Shown: positions 49,095 through 61,231 of the stretch, in pieces
How the letters are laid out: each line of letters starts with the position of its first letter
How positions within the stretch are numbered: the stretch's first letter is position 1
Origin: Dryococelus australis
Lineage: Eukaryota; Arthropoda; Insecta; Phasmatodea; Phasmatidae
Length of the DNA: 64,000 nt
Direction of reading: 5' to 3'
NCBI GenBank assembly: GCA_029891345.1
Contig: CM056999.1
Span: forward strand, 28,431,418-28,495,417
Made by a program: the position numbers and the translations under genes
Notes under the pieces: model-generated
What the model was told of the DNA's origin: nothing
Databases searched by the model: none
What the model saw: only the letters and a program-made list of their open reading frames with translations

Positions 49095-49340
49095 AACCAA
49101 CTGACCAATCACAGCACCCAACCAGGGGAAGGAGGGGTAGCTCCGCCCACAAACACCAGCGGGAGAGGTAACACCAACAGCCAATCACAGCATACGTCGT
49201 AGGGGAATTAGGGGAAAGGAGGGGGGACGGGTGATGGAAGGGGTGTAACCCACTTTGGCCAATCACAGCACACCTCGGGGGAGGGGTGGGGAGAGGGTGG
49301 TGTGCGTAGGAGGTGCACTGATAGTGGTGGGAGGGCGAGG
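49095..49340 (+). repeat. About 77-bp tandem repeat with CCAAT boxes (3 copies)
   Basis: CCAATCACAGC occurs at 49,105, 49,181 and 49,259, spaced 76 and 78 bases, each followed by a G-rich stretch with gggga motifs. A GC-box-like ctccgcccac is at 49,141. The arrangement looks like a promoter region of repeated CCAAT elements, or simply a short minisatellite. Confidence 0.7.
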
Positions 49341-49779
49341 GGGCACGATATAACCTCAAATTTTTGAAATTGCACATAGGCAATTATTGTACGAGTGGTC
49401 CTGAACTCTGCTGTTCTCACTACTTTTAAGAACAATGTATATTGTGAAAAGGATGTTTTATTTTCCGGCTATCGGCTGGACACTCCATTAGCTGACAGCT
49501 AGCCAGCAATAATCACAGGAGTAAAGCATGTCAAATGTGGTACTAACCAATAAGAGCATGGCAAGTGAGAAACCAGAGACTTACACAAGTATCGTTTCTA
49601 TATAATTATACAACTATGACATGTCATGAATGCCAGTATAAATTCTTAAAGAGCGCAAATTGTTAATAAACCTTACCTATCTTCAGCATCACTATTTCAC
49701 AACAAGTTAGTCAATACACGAATGCATCGATGTTCATTACCGTACAAAAAGCTGTATGCTGTTGTATTATGTCGAATGT

Positions 49780-49890
49780 GTGGCTTTCGGTAGCTAGCCT
49801 GCTCTACTATTGCGGATCGGGTTCGATTTCTCCTGGAGGCAGATGAGGCTTTTTATCGCGCTGACGAGGATTCTCATGTATTGACTACAG
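49780..49890 (+). mobile_element. tRNA-like SINE head candidate
   Basis: TGTGTGGCTTTCGGTAGCTA followed about 30 bases later by GGATCGGGTTCGATTTCTCC gives A- and B-box-like sequences; a downstream ggattctcatg body follows. Ends unknown. Confidence 0.4.
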
Positions 49891-50924
49891 TGTATAAGAA
49901 ACAATTTTTTTTCCTTCGATAACTCTGTTCTATGTCTGTGTGCTAGCGAGCGCTAGAGTTTTATTTCTAGGCTAGAGCCGTTGTTTCCCTTCCTAATGGG
50001 TCACTGCAGCATAGCAGTGACTCAATAGGGACATAATATGAACACTCCCCTCCCCCCCCCCCCCGCGATGACACAGTTATCGCATTCTCCTTCTTCTAGG
50101 CACGCAGCACGCAAACTATGATGAATGCATACTTTGAAGAGTGCAACAAAGAGGAGATGCCCCAGGTATTGGCGACATCCATCATCTAGTCGCTTGCGGT
50201 GGCCGGACAAAGCGGGCAGTCACAGCCATTATCGCCACCATCGTCTACGGTGACGATGCAAAGCCGGACAGGAGAGCGACGTTATTTTCGTTGCTGTATT
50301 CCCTCCGAGAACGTGGAACACCCCGTACCCAGCGACACCACCACGTACATCACCCGACATCTATTCGCAGTGTGCACACAGGGAGAAAACTAACAGTCAT
50401 CTAGATAGGTGTCTCCAGGAAAGGCAGCTAGTGACAGGAGACGGCTTAAAGGGCATTGATCTTGACGACTAACAAGCTCCATGCCACCACTGTGGTTTAA
50501 TGATGTCTATCAATAAGATGTTACAAATTATGAGCGATCCTACAGTGGTCCAAAATTTGGCACATTCTTTGGCGCCTTTGCTAAAACAGGCTGTTGCCGT
50601 GGGCATGGCACGTTTTCAGGGCGGTCTTTATAACCTCCGGCAGGAAGCTATCGTAGAGCGCGTGCTCTTCTATAGTGAACTGCCAGAGACTGTAGAAGTC
50701 GTCCAATACGGCGTGTCACGTTTGCATGAAGCATATACAGGCCTATATATATATATATAAATCCTCGCAGAAGCTATGGTTTCAATGGATGCTCGCATTG
50801 CGTTAAAAATTGCACCACCCCAGCAATAATTGCAATGATTGATATATGAACGAGTGTATAAATTTAATAAACCATAAGAAAGCCGCATAATGTCGAGAGC
50901 TGGGGATGTGGTCAGAATAATAAT
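49891..50924. other. Unassigned sequence with several open frames
   Basis: Frames at 50,141-50,404 and 50,500-50,760 (plus) are open in moderately GC-rich DNA; the second encodes a helical 86-residue peptide beginning MMSINKMLQIMSDPTVVQNL. I recognise neither. A C-run is at 50,050-50,065 and a TA run at 50,746-50,758. Confidence 0.3.
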
Positions 50925-51112
50925 AATTGTCGAGGCACTATTGCTTCTTTCGCAATTGTGAAGAAATGATGACTTTATTTGAAGTAGCCTATTATTACGA
51001 GTGAGAGAATTTCTACATAATTGTCGAGGCACTATTGCTTCTTTCGCAATTGTGAAGAAATGATGACTTTACTTGAAGTAGCCTATTATTACGAGTGAGA
51101 GAATTTCTACAT
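50925..51112 (+). repeat. 94-bp perfect tandem duplication
   Basis: 50,925-51,018 and 51,019-51,112 differ at one base (tttatttgaag versus tttacttgaag). A recent duplication or an assembly artefact; no coding content. Confidence 0.95.
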
Positions 51113-51395
51113 AATTATCTTCCTCCGCTTGTCATACTCTTTGGGCTATTACTGTTTCAAGTCAACTGTGGTACTAACAGATCACGAATAAGGAAGTTCG
51201 TTTTAGATGCTCTTTTTTTCTAGCCTGACCTCAGTCGCTTGTCAGAGTAATACTAGCGCATAAATTTAAATGATTCTAATAGCAGTTCCTTTATTAATCA
51301 GAAATATTAAAGCCTTGAAATTTTCATTTCACGTTTAACAAGTAACAGTTTAACGATAGCTAATATAACACATAAGGCAAATTCATTCCAACTGC
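51113..51395. other. Unassigned sequence before the 5' LTR
   Basis: Nothing recognised. Confidence 0.4.
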
Positions 51396-52551
51396 TGCGT
51401 AGCTTGTGCTTGCACCACCAGCGTTATAGAGTTCCCTAATTTGGTGTAAATATTTTGAAATGCTGCTCCACCTGAGATAGTCTTGGTTTCCTCCCCCCTC
51501 CCGTTTTCCCGCCTACCTCTTAGCTACCCCTACCCTTGCTGCGTATGCGCGAGCAACAGTGATGTGATTTGTTGGTATATTATCTGGCTGAAAGAGGCTT
51601 GATGTCGAGCAAATTTCGTCCACAGCTACTCAGGTCAGCTCAGAGAGAATACCTCTGTGGTTTTTCTGCTAGTCTGTCCACTATGGACTCTGTTCGAAAG
51701 CCTAAACGTCGCTAGTATTGAGGGAGCTGAAATGTCTGCTGCAGTGCACGATGAGTCACACGATGAGGTAAATTCGTGACATGTTGTAGCGAATTGATGG
51801 TTAATCGAGTTAGGATTTCATGAGCGCTATTTTACTTACATACTAAATTCTGTTTGGTATTTCCTTGGTATGTTTTCAAAATTAAATTTGGAGTAACTTG
51901 TAGTATGTGGTGCCCATAGTTCCTTTGCTTTAAAATGGTTTACTTGTTGAAGTAATGTAAATTTCTAGCTACTTGTCGCCTGAAAACTTCATGGCATTGA
52001 ATTGTGACCGCATCGACTTGCGCTATGTTGAAAGCTCTAAATAATTAATAACCCGTATGAGAGCGCCTTTATATATGGGATCATTAGTGGTAGAACTGCT
52101 TTAAGGAATTATAAATTGTTTTTAAATGTTGTGTGTGCGTATTTTTAGTTCAGATAGGCTTTGAAAAGGCTATTGCGCCCCATCTGACGCAACTTTCTTT
52201 TAAAATGTTAAAGTTTGGCTGTTTGAGATCAAGTATTTATATTTCAATATATTTTGATTGTATAAATTTTGCTGTGATAATTTATTCAGTTTTGAAGGCT
52301 TGAAATAATTCAAATACCCGCTTATCTTGTCTCTTGTATTTTTTGAATTAAGTATGCCTTAGCTTGGTCTAAATTTCCGTCAGTTGGCAAGAATGTGTGA
52401 TATTACTGTTTTATTGGATCGCCCTGTTTTAACGGCCATTTGGTGCCAGGATTACATTTTTAAATGTTTATAATATTAATAAAATTGGTTAAAATCTGTG
52501 AGCTGAGTAAGTTTGAACTGAATCCGTTTGTGTTCTTGTATTTTCGTCACA
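51396..52551 (+). repeat. 5' LTR of gypsy element
   Basis: Starts TGCGTAGCTTGTG and ends TCACA, matching 56,936-58,109. The first ~800 bases are nearly identical to the 3' LTR; the last ~200 are clearly more diverged. Confidence 0.92.
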
Positions 52552-52639
52552 AGAGTAAACTGCACTGTACTCTGCTAATCTGGTAATTTTTGTTTCATGC
52601 ACATCATAATGACTGAGGGTACTTCAGATATATACACCA

Positions 52640-53640
52640 TAAGGCAGCTTTAACTGCCTTTCTGCAAGAGCACAAGGTTTCGTTCCCGCCCCGGGCGAAT
52701 ATGGAACAGCTTCGCGAGTTGGCTGTATCATTTTGGAGAAACAAAATTCCGGAGGCGAGTAAGACCACAGAGGCCGGAGCCGGTGAGTCCTGCACCTCAA
52801 ATTTCTCCAGGCTATACAGTATGTTCCCTTTTGACCCTAGTCGAGACATGCGCGGTGATACAATTGTTTTATAGCTGTAGCGAAAGTCGTTCATTTACAC
52901 ATTTGTGATGTCACCATGTTGCGAGCCTTAGCGCTTAGATGTCAAGGTCACGTACACTAATCACAGAAAAAATAAACTCCACTAAATGTAATGTAGAGAA
53001 TTTTCATGAGAACGTTCTGGCTCATGTTTTTTCCTCACGTGTTGGACGTGTGTGTGAGCGCGATTTAATTTATCGCTTTCAGCGCCCCGAGGAAAACACT
53101 CGGCGAGTTCATTGACTCGATTATGGATTGTAAAAGAGCTCTAGGACTTAATTTGTTAGAAGGCGATATTGTGGAAATCATGTTAGAAAATGTTACTCTC
53201 CAGCTCCGAGCTGTGTGCAAATTAACTGCTATTCCGCTTGATGTGGATGAATTACGAAACTGGGCCGTATAATTTCAAAGTTATTTAGCGGCTGAGAGAG
53301 ACTTTCGTAAACAGTTTGGCCTTGCCGCGGGCAACGAGTGGAGGAGCTAGTGTTCGTCCGGGTTTAACATTGAATACGGTACAAAATAATTCCCTGCCAA
53401 CAAGTGAAGTAGCTCACAGAGTAGCCCGTGAGCGAAATTGCAATGCAAGTTGTGGAAACTGTTGTAGACATGGGCACCGCGAGCCGTGAATGCACCGACC
53501 AACGTGTGCCTTGGAATGAAAGGAAATGGTTATTTTATGTGGAGGCGTGGGTCACGTTAGTTTTTCTTGTCCTAGGTCGGGAAACGACTGACGGCTGGGA
53601 ATGGGAGCTGTGTTTTCAGTCGCCAGTCAAAATTTAATGA
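52640..53640 (+). pseudogene. gag-like region of gypsy element
   Basis: An N-terminal stretch at 52,643-52,890 has VSFPPRANMEQLRELAVSF, a SAP-like helix pattern. A capsid-like helical stretch at about 53,110-53,330 includes EFIDSIMDCKRALGLNLLEG and LRNWAV. Nucleocapsid zinc-knuckle relics follow: CGNCCRHGH near 53,455 and CGGVGHVSFSC near 53,540, the second lacking its first Cys. Stops and frame changes separate the parts. Confidence 0.7.
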
Positions 53641-53939
53641 ATTTGAACGTCATTTCTAAGGCTAGTCTACCACGTGCAGGAAATAGTTATGTATTGCGAG
53701 CGGGGAAATCTTAACTGCTTCCTATGTTGTGAAACGTCATATCAAAATAGGCAGTTTCTCGTTGAATTTTAAATTCTGGGTGTTCCGGTTTTAAACTTGG
53801 TACGATTTTAGATCTGGGATTTCTTGGTAAGACAAGAGCCTTAATTGATTTTCAGGATTTCAGTCTTTCGGGTTTGCGCCCGGAATGAAAATTCGTTTGT
53901 ATGCGGGGATGAGGCTCGCGTCAATCTTGTGAGTAGCTA

Positions 53940-54620
53940 ATCAGTCTAAAAATGTCGCACTCTGCAGAAAAATTTGAAAAGCCCTTGGCCCAAATTAAGC
54001 GGGAATTAAGTGACGTAATTACCCCTAGGATAGGGAAATAATAGATAGATTGTTGCATGCCGGCCTCATAGTTCATTCCACGTCAGATTATTGTTTCCCT
54101 GGTTTTTTGCTTAAAAAGGAAGACAGTAATAAATAAAGGCTGGTCGTAAATCGTATTTTATTTAACCGTAAAACTCATAAGGACCCCTTTCCATTACCTA
54201 CTGGTGACTGTGCATTTCATCTGGGAGGTGCCAAAATCTGGATCACGTACTTTCACATTTCAAATATCATTTTGTATTGAATTACGTGGATGACGTGATT
54301 GTTTATAGTGAAAATGAGTGACCACCTGGAACATTTACGAAAAGTATTACAACGGTTTAGGGAGGTAGGTCTTACGGTAAATCCCGATAGTCACACTAAA
54401 TTATAACAAAGTAAAAATTTTAAAGTATGTTATTTTTGAGGGAAAATTATTACTGGACCTCGAACGAGTTGCCCCTATTGTCAACTTTTCCCGTCCATGC
54501 ACCCTTAAAGGGGTACAAAGGTTTTGAGGGATTATGGGCTATTACTCGCGATTTATTAAACATTGCTCGGAAATCGCATCTCCCCTTAACCATCTGAAAA
54601 GAAAATAAAAAGGAATAGAA
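53940..54620 (+). pseudogene. Reverse transcriptase relic of gypsy element
   Basis: Short blocks in several frames follow the RT order: KRELSDVITPR (about 53,995), RLVVNRILFNRKTH (about 54,140), DPFPLPTGDCAFHLG, the active-site NYVDDVIVYSENE at 54,280-54,318, DHLEHLRKVLQRFREVGLTV, and YYSRFIKHCSEIASPLNHLK at about 54,540. Much of the palm between the third and fourth blocks is deleted. Confidence 0.85.
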
Positions 54621-54626
54621 TTAGTT

Positions 54627-55295
54627 TTGGACCGCTGGCAAGAGCTGGCCTACAATATTTTGAAAGAGAAACTTAGCTCGTCACCGATTTTGATTTTACA
54701 CAATTTTAATAAACTGTTTTTGGTCCAGGTGGACGCTTCGTCACTTGCTCTGGGTGCGGCATTGGGTCAATGGCGGGACGGTAACATTGCACCAGTAGAA
54801 TTTGCGAGTAAGTCTTTGAATCAATCAGAACGAGTCCTTGGAACGTACGAAAAGGAAACACTTGCGTGCCTTTTTGGGTTGGGAAAATTCACCCCCTACA
54901 TAGAACATGACGGGTGTGACTTATTTACAGATAATCAGGCCCTCAGCTGGGTGTTGCCCCATCCCCATAAGCTGGGGAAATTGGGTAGATGTGTTTTGAA
55001 CTTATCGAGATTTCGCTTTAAGGTCCACCATGTTAGAGGTGCGGAAAATCCGGTGGCCGACGCATTATCGCGTATGTTCGATAAAACTGAATTTGAACCT
55101 ATTCCCGTAGACCCTACAGCTTCTCTCGGGTTAATTCAGGGCTTCCCGGTGTTTTTTGTCCAGCTTCGTGACGTACAAAATTCAGATGTATGGTGTCAAC
55201 AGGTGAAACGAGATTTGGCTTCTGGGATTGTCCTTATTTTGAAAAGGACAGATTGTTATATTTTTATGGCAAGACCGGACGTGAACGTAATTTAG
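54627..55295 (+). pseudogene. RNase H and start of integrase of gypsy element
   Basis: The longest intact frame of the window (222 codons). It contains the RT thumb end, then RNase H with VQVDASSLALGAAL (Asp), YEKETLAC (Glu), DLFTDNQALSWVL (Asp) and VRGAENPVADALSRM (Asp), so all four catalytic acidic positions are present. It ends just before the integrase zinc-binding domain. Confidence 0.9.
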
Positions 55296-55299
55296 TAGT

Positions 55300-56277
55300 T
55301 CCGGAAAAGTTAAGACCCATGATTTAAATATTTCCATGACTCTTTGTATGATGGTCACCAGGGAATTAGTAAAACATTTGAAAAAAAGTTTCTTGTTTTT
55401 TGCCTGGCCTAGTTTACGACAGGATGTAACACAGTATGTGAGAACGTGTGACTGTTTCCAACGTTGTAAGAAGGCCCCGTTTACTAATTTTGGTATAATT
55501 TTGGTATATTTTTGGGCCCTTAGTTCGTTTTAAGAGGAAATGTTTCTTTTAATTTTGTTGGACACCTTCACAAAATTTGTAATTTGACACCGTCGAAAAA
55601 ACACTAAGACTTCTTCTATTGTAAAAGTTCTGCAAGAACATGTTTGGAAGGTTTTTGGTGCCCCTGCCGAGCTGGTAACGGACAACACACGTTATTGTGT
55701 CACATTGTTTCAAGGACATTTGCTTTAAGTGGGCGATCAAGTTTTACACCTCAAGTCCGTATTTTCCCGAGGCCAACCAAGTTGAATGTTTTAACAAAAA
55801 TATAATTGTCTTACCATCTTTCATAACCAGGACCACATTGGGGTCTCGATTTGGAGCTCATTGATGTCTGATTTAATGCGGCGATACACGACTCAACTGG
55901 CTCCTTTTTTGGATCGTCATTTGCCACATCCTTTACTTAATATTTGGAACCTTCCTTTGCCATCTTCCTGGGATTCTGGCTCTCTGGGCAGACGCCTCGA
56001 TGGGGTTGCTAGCTGCCTTAATGACGCGAAACGCGAAGTGTTTGCGCGCCTTGATAAAGGCCGAATTGATCCTCCCTTTTCTGTCGGTGATAAGGTTCTT
56101 TGCAGAAATCATGTTCTGGCCGACAGCGGGAAGGAACTTAGTTCTAAATTCATTGGGCCTTACCAAATCCCTAAATATTTAGAATTCAACACTGTAAAGT
56201 TAAGTTTTGTGGGAACTTCACGTGAGTTTCTCAAAGCTAACGTGAGTCACTTCAAGAGGTATTTCTCTAGATCTTAA
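55300..56277 (+). pseudogene. Integrase of gypsy element
   Basis: The HHCC zinc domain is split by a frameshift: HDSLYDGHQGISKTF at about 55,335, then VRTCDCFQRCKKAPF at about 55,438. Core pieces in different frames keep LDTFTKF and LVTDN (the two Asp) and PEANQVECFN (the Glu). The open C-terminal piece 55,861-56,277 includes FSVGDKVLCRNHVL and VSHFKRYFSRS, a GPY-type end. The catalytic triad is visible but no continuous frame exists. Confidence 0.9.
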
Positions 56278-56935
56278 GTTTAATTGATTCCGTATTGTTA
56301 TAGAATTGTACAGTTTTTGATATATCAATTTTGGTATTATGGAAGTAATTGAATTTGTAATATTTTAATTCTAAATGTATTTAAATTTGTAAATTTCTGT
56401 TTAGATAGCAATGCATTTTTTGTATTTCTAAGGTTTAATTGTTTTTGTATTTTGGTTTCTGCTCGTGTATGTAATACAATTTCCCTTTCCCCTTCCTTAG
56501 TTTAGTTTTTATATTTTTTATATCACCCTTCTCTTCTGTTTTGTTTTGGTAAATTCCTCTGGGTGTCGTGCGGTGTTTGAGAATGAGAAGATTCGTCGGA
56601 GGCCGCCTTCGAACTGCTGCGCCTGATGTTGCAACCCACCTGACATCTCTGCTTGCCGAGTTGCGTTGTGCAGGCGTTGAATGCCTGCTCATGCTTCTGC
56701 ACCCCTGGCTTTTGACTGCATACTCTCCCGGGAGATTAAATGAATTGGTGCTGTTTAAGAAGATTTGCACCGTAAATGTGGATCTTAAAATATTGAGGGT
56801 GAACTGACTTTGACTTAAAGATGTCGAACTTTTTTACACTACTACTTGTATTGTGCATCAGTGTTTTTTTCTGTGTGAACTCTGACTTGACTGGAAAAAT
56901 AAAGCTGGGGTGGGACTTGTTCTAAGAAAGGGGAT
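56278..56935. other. 3' untranslated part of gypsy element
   Basis: AT-rich then GC-richer (56,565-56,720); ends in a polypurine tract at about 56,925-56,934. The frame 56,568-56,807 has no recognisable product. Confidence 0.6.
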
Positions 56936-58109
56936 TACGTAGCTTGTGATTGCACCACCAGCGTTATAGAGTGCCCTAATTTGGTGTAAATATTTTGAAA
57001 TGCTGCTCCACCTGCGATTGCCTTGGTTCCCTCTCCCCTCCCGTTTTCCCGCCTACCTCTTAGCTACCCCTACCCTTGCTGCGTATGCGCGAGCAACAGT
57101 GATGTGATTTGTTGGTATATTATCTGGCTGAAAGAGGCTTGATGTCGAGCAAATTTCGTCCACAGCTACTCAGGTCAGCTCAGAGAGAATACCTCTGTGG
57201 TTTTTCTGCTAGTCTGTCCACTATGGACTCTGTTCGAAAGCCTAAACGTCGCTAGTATTGAGGGAGCTGAAATGTCTGCTGCAGTGCACGATGAGTCACA
57301 CGATGAGGTAAATTCGTGACATGTTGTAGCGAATTGATGGTTAATCGAGTTAGGATTTCATGAGCGCTATTTTACTTACATACTAAATTCTGTTTGGTAT
57401 TTCCTTGGTATGTTTTCAAAATTAAATTTGGAGTAACTTGTAGTATGTGGTGCCCATAGTTCCTTTGCTTTAAAATGGTTTACTTGTTGAAGTAATGTAA
57501 ATTTCTAGCTACTTGTCGCCTGAAAACTTCATGGCATTGAATTGTGACCGCATCGACTTGCGCTATGTTGAAAGCTCTAAATAATTAATAACCCGTATGA
57601 GAGCGCCTTTATATATGGGATCATTAGTGGTAGAACTGCTTTAAGGAATTATAAATTGTTTTTAAATGTTGTGTGTGCGTATTTTTAGTTCAGATAGGCT
57701 TTGAAAAGGCTATTGTGCCCCATCTGACGCAACTTTCTTTTAAAATGTTAAAGTTTGGCTGTTTGAGATCAAGTATTTATATTTCAATATATTTTGATTG
57801 TATAAATTTTGCTGTGATAATTTATTCAGTTTTGAAGGCTTGAAATAATTCAAATACCCGCTTATTTTGTCTCTTGAATTTTTTTAATTAAGTAGGCCTT
57901 AGCTTGGTTTAAATTTCCGTCAGTGGGCAAGAATGTGTGATATCACTGTTTTATTGGATCGCCTTGCTTTAACCGCCATTTGGTGCCTGGGTTGCCTGTT
58001 TAAAAATTTTTATATTAATAAAATTTGGTAAAATCTGATCTTGAGTAAATGGAAAACTGAACAAACTAAAATTGAAACTGAATCAGTTTGTGGTCCGGTT
58101 TTCTTCACA
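56936..58109 (+). repeat. 3' LTR of gypsy element
   Basis: Starts TACGTAGCTTGTG (TG mutated to TA) right after the polypurine tract and ends TTCACA. Near its 3' end it has about 20 extra bases relative to the 5' LTR (aaactgaacaaactaaaatt). Confidence 0.92.
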
Positions 58110-59530
58110 CTACAATAACACTGACTTATTAAATTGATAATCAAAACCTTGGCTCTAAACCATTCCAGACATGCATATGCAATTTAAACAGTTTATCAAT
58201 TAGGCACTTTGGCAATAAATTTAACATATCGATCATTTGTTTAACTGTTACAAGCCCTTTCAGGGACTTGTGGCCGCTTTAAGAGCACTGAAAATATTCC
58301 ATAGTACCGCGGAGATTAACTTAGTCACTCTGATTTAATTTAAGTTGCGGGTTGCTGCGATTTTATCAACAGTATGAGGACAGCCAGGCGGGAGCCTCTC
58401 CCCTTAACCAAGACTTTGCTAAGATAATCCAACGGGAGGACAAGGACTCATACAAAGGTATGTACCTCTCCGTGCTTAGGGAGTACCTTCTTAGCTATAG
58501 GAAGAAGTTTGATTTTAGCGAACTGGATTTTCAGATTTGCCTACAGCAAAAATAAACCTATTCGAAGCGTGTTAAAACAGTTACAGTGAGTGAAAATGCC
58601 TGTTAGATTACCATACAGTATAAATTTATTTTTTAATGAAAAAATTATATTTATGCCAATTTTGTGTAAAAAAAAGTGCTATGTTGAGAGATCATTTCAT
58701 CGCTACGGTCATTGCTTCGTTTAACCGTGAGTAAAAAAAGTTGACCAATATTTTTTAGATTATGTTGGGTTCATGTTTATAAATAGGTACTGTTCATGCT
58801 CGTGTTTTCATTTTGCACTTATATGCCTTTGATTTTCTATGTGGAGGCATGCACATGTAAATATTCAGGAGTGCAGGCGAATTAATGTATTACCTCTAAA
58901 TGAAACAACCATATATATGCCTATCTATTATTAGGATTATATAAGGACATTACCAAAGTTATGATTCTGAAAAAAAAATAAGAATTTGGTGTAATAAAAC
59001 TAATAACTTTTCAAACTCACATCTCTACTCTGATGGATGGCAACACTATGAAATATGAGTAGAAAATAAGTTCTTACGTACATGACTAGAGGGTGGTGGT
59101 TAGGTTAAGTGGATATCGAGTAAAGATAAGAAATTAGTTACTTAATAAAAAAAATATTCAAAGTCCTAAACAAGCAAGTGTGGAATCCATAAGTCCTACA
59201 TGATGGATAAGTTATGTTAGGTTATGTTAAGGGAAGGTGTGTGGAAATAAAAATTCCATCTCCTATCCTAGGAGTAGGAAATATTCAAAGTTCAACATAA
59301 GGGGGTATTAAAATATTTTCTAAGTTCAGTGTGAGTAATAGTCCCTACATTTATAAAACATACTTTTAAAAAATTGATGAATAATTATGCCTATAGAAAA
59401 AAAATTTATTGCATTACTGTCTATATGAAAACAACCTCGGACAGTAAAAAAAATTTGTTAAACTGAATATTAAAAAATGTAATAAATCTGGATCAGTTAT
59501 ATAATTTTTAATTATTTTATTTACATAAAT
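58110..59530. other. Unassigned sequence
   Basis: The plus frame 58,352-58,555 (67 codons, charged) is unrecognised. A GGTTAGGTTAAG-type stretch occurs at 59,100 and again at 59,218. No supported gene. Confidence 0.3.
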
Positions 59531-59539
59531 TATAATTTT

Positions 59540-60060
59540 AAAATCCGAGAGCGACACCAGCACACCTAGCAGCTAACTCTAAAAACAAGATGGTGGTCGG
59601 AAACAATGACAAACGAAAAACCAACATGGCGTCCTCCAGCAACAGCCGATGTAAACAAATATGGTGAGTCGAACGAATTTGAGATAAATGACAAACGAAT
59701 ATGAGAAACAAAAGAAAGAGGAAGAGAGGAGAGAAAAATGGGAGCACTCGGAGAAAAACCTCAGAATGATAGGGAATGAAAAAATAACCTGGAATGATAG
59801 ATTATGAAAAAATGAAATATGTAATGATAGAGCTCGAAAAATGACATACTAACTACCAAAGTGGCAGGCTCAAAAATGGCAACATACCGGCTACAAATAT
59901 GGTCGTTGTACTGGCTACCAACATGACTGAATCCAAGACGGTGTTCACGTGGTCGGAATGACTGAGCAGGAAGTCCGGAAACCATGATGGTGGCAGAGGG
60001 CCTCGATCCACTGCCTGACGCCTGTGCTCCCGCTTGTCCATATGCTGACATGGACTAACT
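59540..60060. repeat. Degenerate repetitive sequence with ATGGC-type motifs
   Basis: Repeated short blocks such as aacatggcg, aaaatggcaacat, caaatatggtcg and ccaacatgactg at irregular spacing suggest an old degenerate repeat. The minus-strand frames across it (59,761-60,051) are probably not genes. Confidence 0.35.
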
Positions 60061-61231
60061 GTTGCTGATATAACTAAGAAGCGTACTTTTCTCTACTTGG
60101 GTGTAAATTTTTTTAATTAAGTTCCTAAAATCTTAGCTGGTGGGTTTCCGTTAACGTCTCGATGACAACAGTAACAGTACAGATGGAACCAAAATAATAT
60201 GCAAACAGTAATGAGACAATTACAAATACACACATGCCTTACCTGGAACTCGAATTCGCAAAATCTCGTACCATAAGCTGGCATGCTACCGACAGCATTA
60301 GAGGTCGGGTTCGGAGCCCCAACTTAGAATTTAATTAGTCTTGTTTTGAAAGATTGTAAATATTTACGTATCTACAGGCCCGTCATTTTGAAAGTGTCTA
60401 ACCACTTAAAACACGTACGTTTACATTGGTTACTGTATCGACTTGTGGAATGAGTGGAAATCTGTTCAGTTCCCGAAATATGGTGCTATCGTACAAAAAT
60501 ATCATGTATACGGTGTATCTAACAAGCTAAATACTGCCAACAAAGAAAGTTAGCTAATTGTTTAATAGATACGACAAACACATATGAATTATATTCATGG
60601 CCGCCAGCTGGAAAATCCGTGCCCGACCCTACTTAGAACCTCTAAGATAAGACTTGTGTAACACTACAGGTGTGCGAAATTCTATGGAAATTAGTTTAAT
60701 ATATCGAGATACATGGCAAAAAATTCAATTTTCTCACCAGGCAACATTTTAAGCAAAGGCCGGCAAAAGGGGCTCTCCATGCACACAACTCTAACTTCTA
60801 AAGATTATCTGTTGGGGTACAAAATTTGTTTGAAATTTGTTGAATTAACATACGAATCTAAATTATTAAAATACACAATTTCAAAAGAAATACCTGTCCC
60901 ACCTAAAACATGTAAACTTACATGGCCTACCATAGAACTACTTGGTTTGAAAATTTAGTAGACCCTAAGAATAACCTGTATTAGTCCTCGATATGTGGGA
61001 TAAAACCTAAACTCTTTCACTTAACAGCCTTTATAAATAAATTTCATGTATTGGCTTATTTGATGATTGTAAAAGACACTGCCAAAATATTAAATAGCTT
61101 GGCTGAAATTGTTTTGGACATGTGGCATACTGAGCAAAAATAATCCATGGCTCATATGTTTAAAATGTGACATACTCCCTAATCCATACACATATGCTAT
61201 AAATGGACTACAAAAGGATACCATGTCGCAT
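60061..61231. other. Unassigned sequence with a SINE-like head
   Basis: At 60,270-60,320 an A/B-box-like arrangement (gctggcatgctaccgac ... ggtcgggttcggagcccc) resembles a tRNA-derived SINE. The frame at 60,713-60,958 is unrecognised. Confidence 0.35.

Larger units (their letters stand above)
51396..58109 (+). mobile_element. Ty3/gypsy LTR retrotransposon (defective)
   Basis: Two direct LTRs of about 1.16-1.17 kb enclose gag- and pol-like regions in the order expected of Ty3/gypsy: gag with zinc knuckles, reverse transcriptase, RNase H, integrase. A polypurine tract (aagaaagggga) stands directly before the 3' LTR. The flanking tetramers ctgc and ctac could be a target duplication with one change. 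No envelope gene is seen; about 650 bases of non-coding sequence separate integrase from the 3' LTR. Confidence 0.95.

Noticed and set aside
56435..56807. ORFs between integrase and 3' LTR as an envelope gene
   Set aside because: Too short, no signal peptide, transmembrane segment or cleavage motif; more likely untranslated element sequence.
59761..60051. 96-codon minus-strand ORF with Ser/Gly-rich start
   Set aside because: It lies in degenerate ATGGC-type repetitive DNA with overlapping frames and no recognisable domain.
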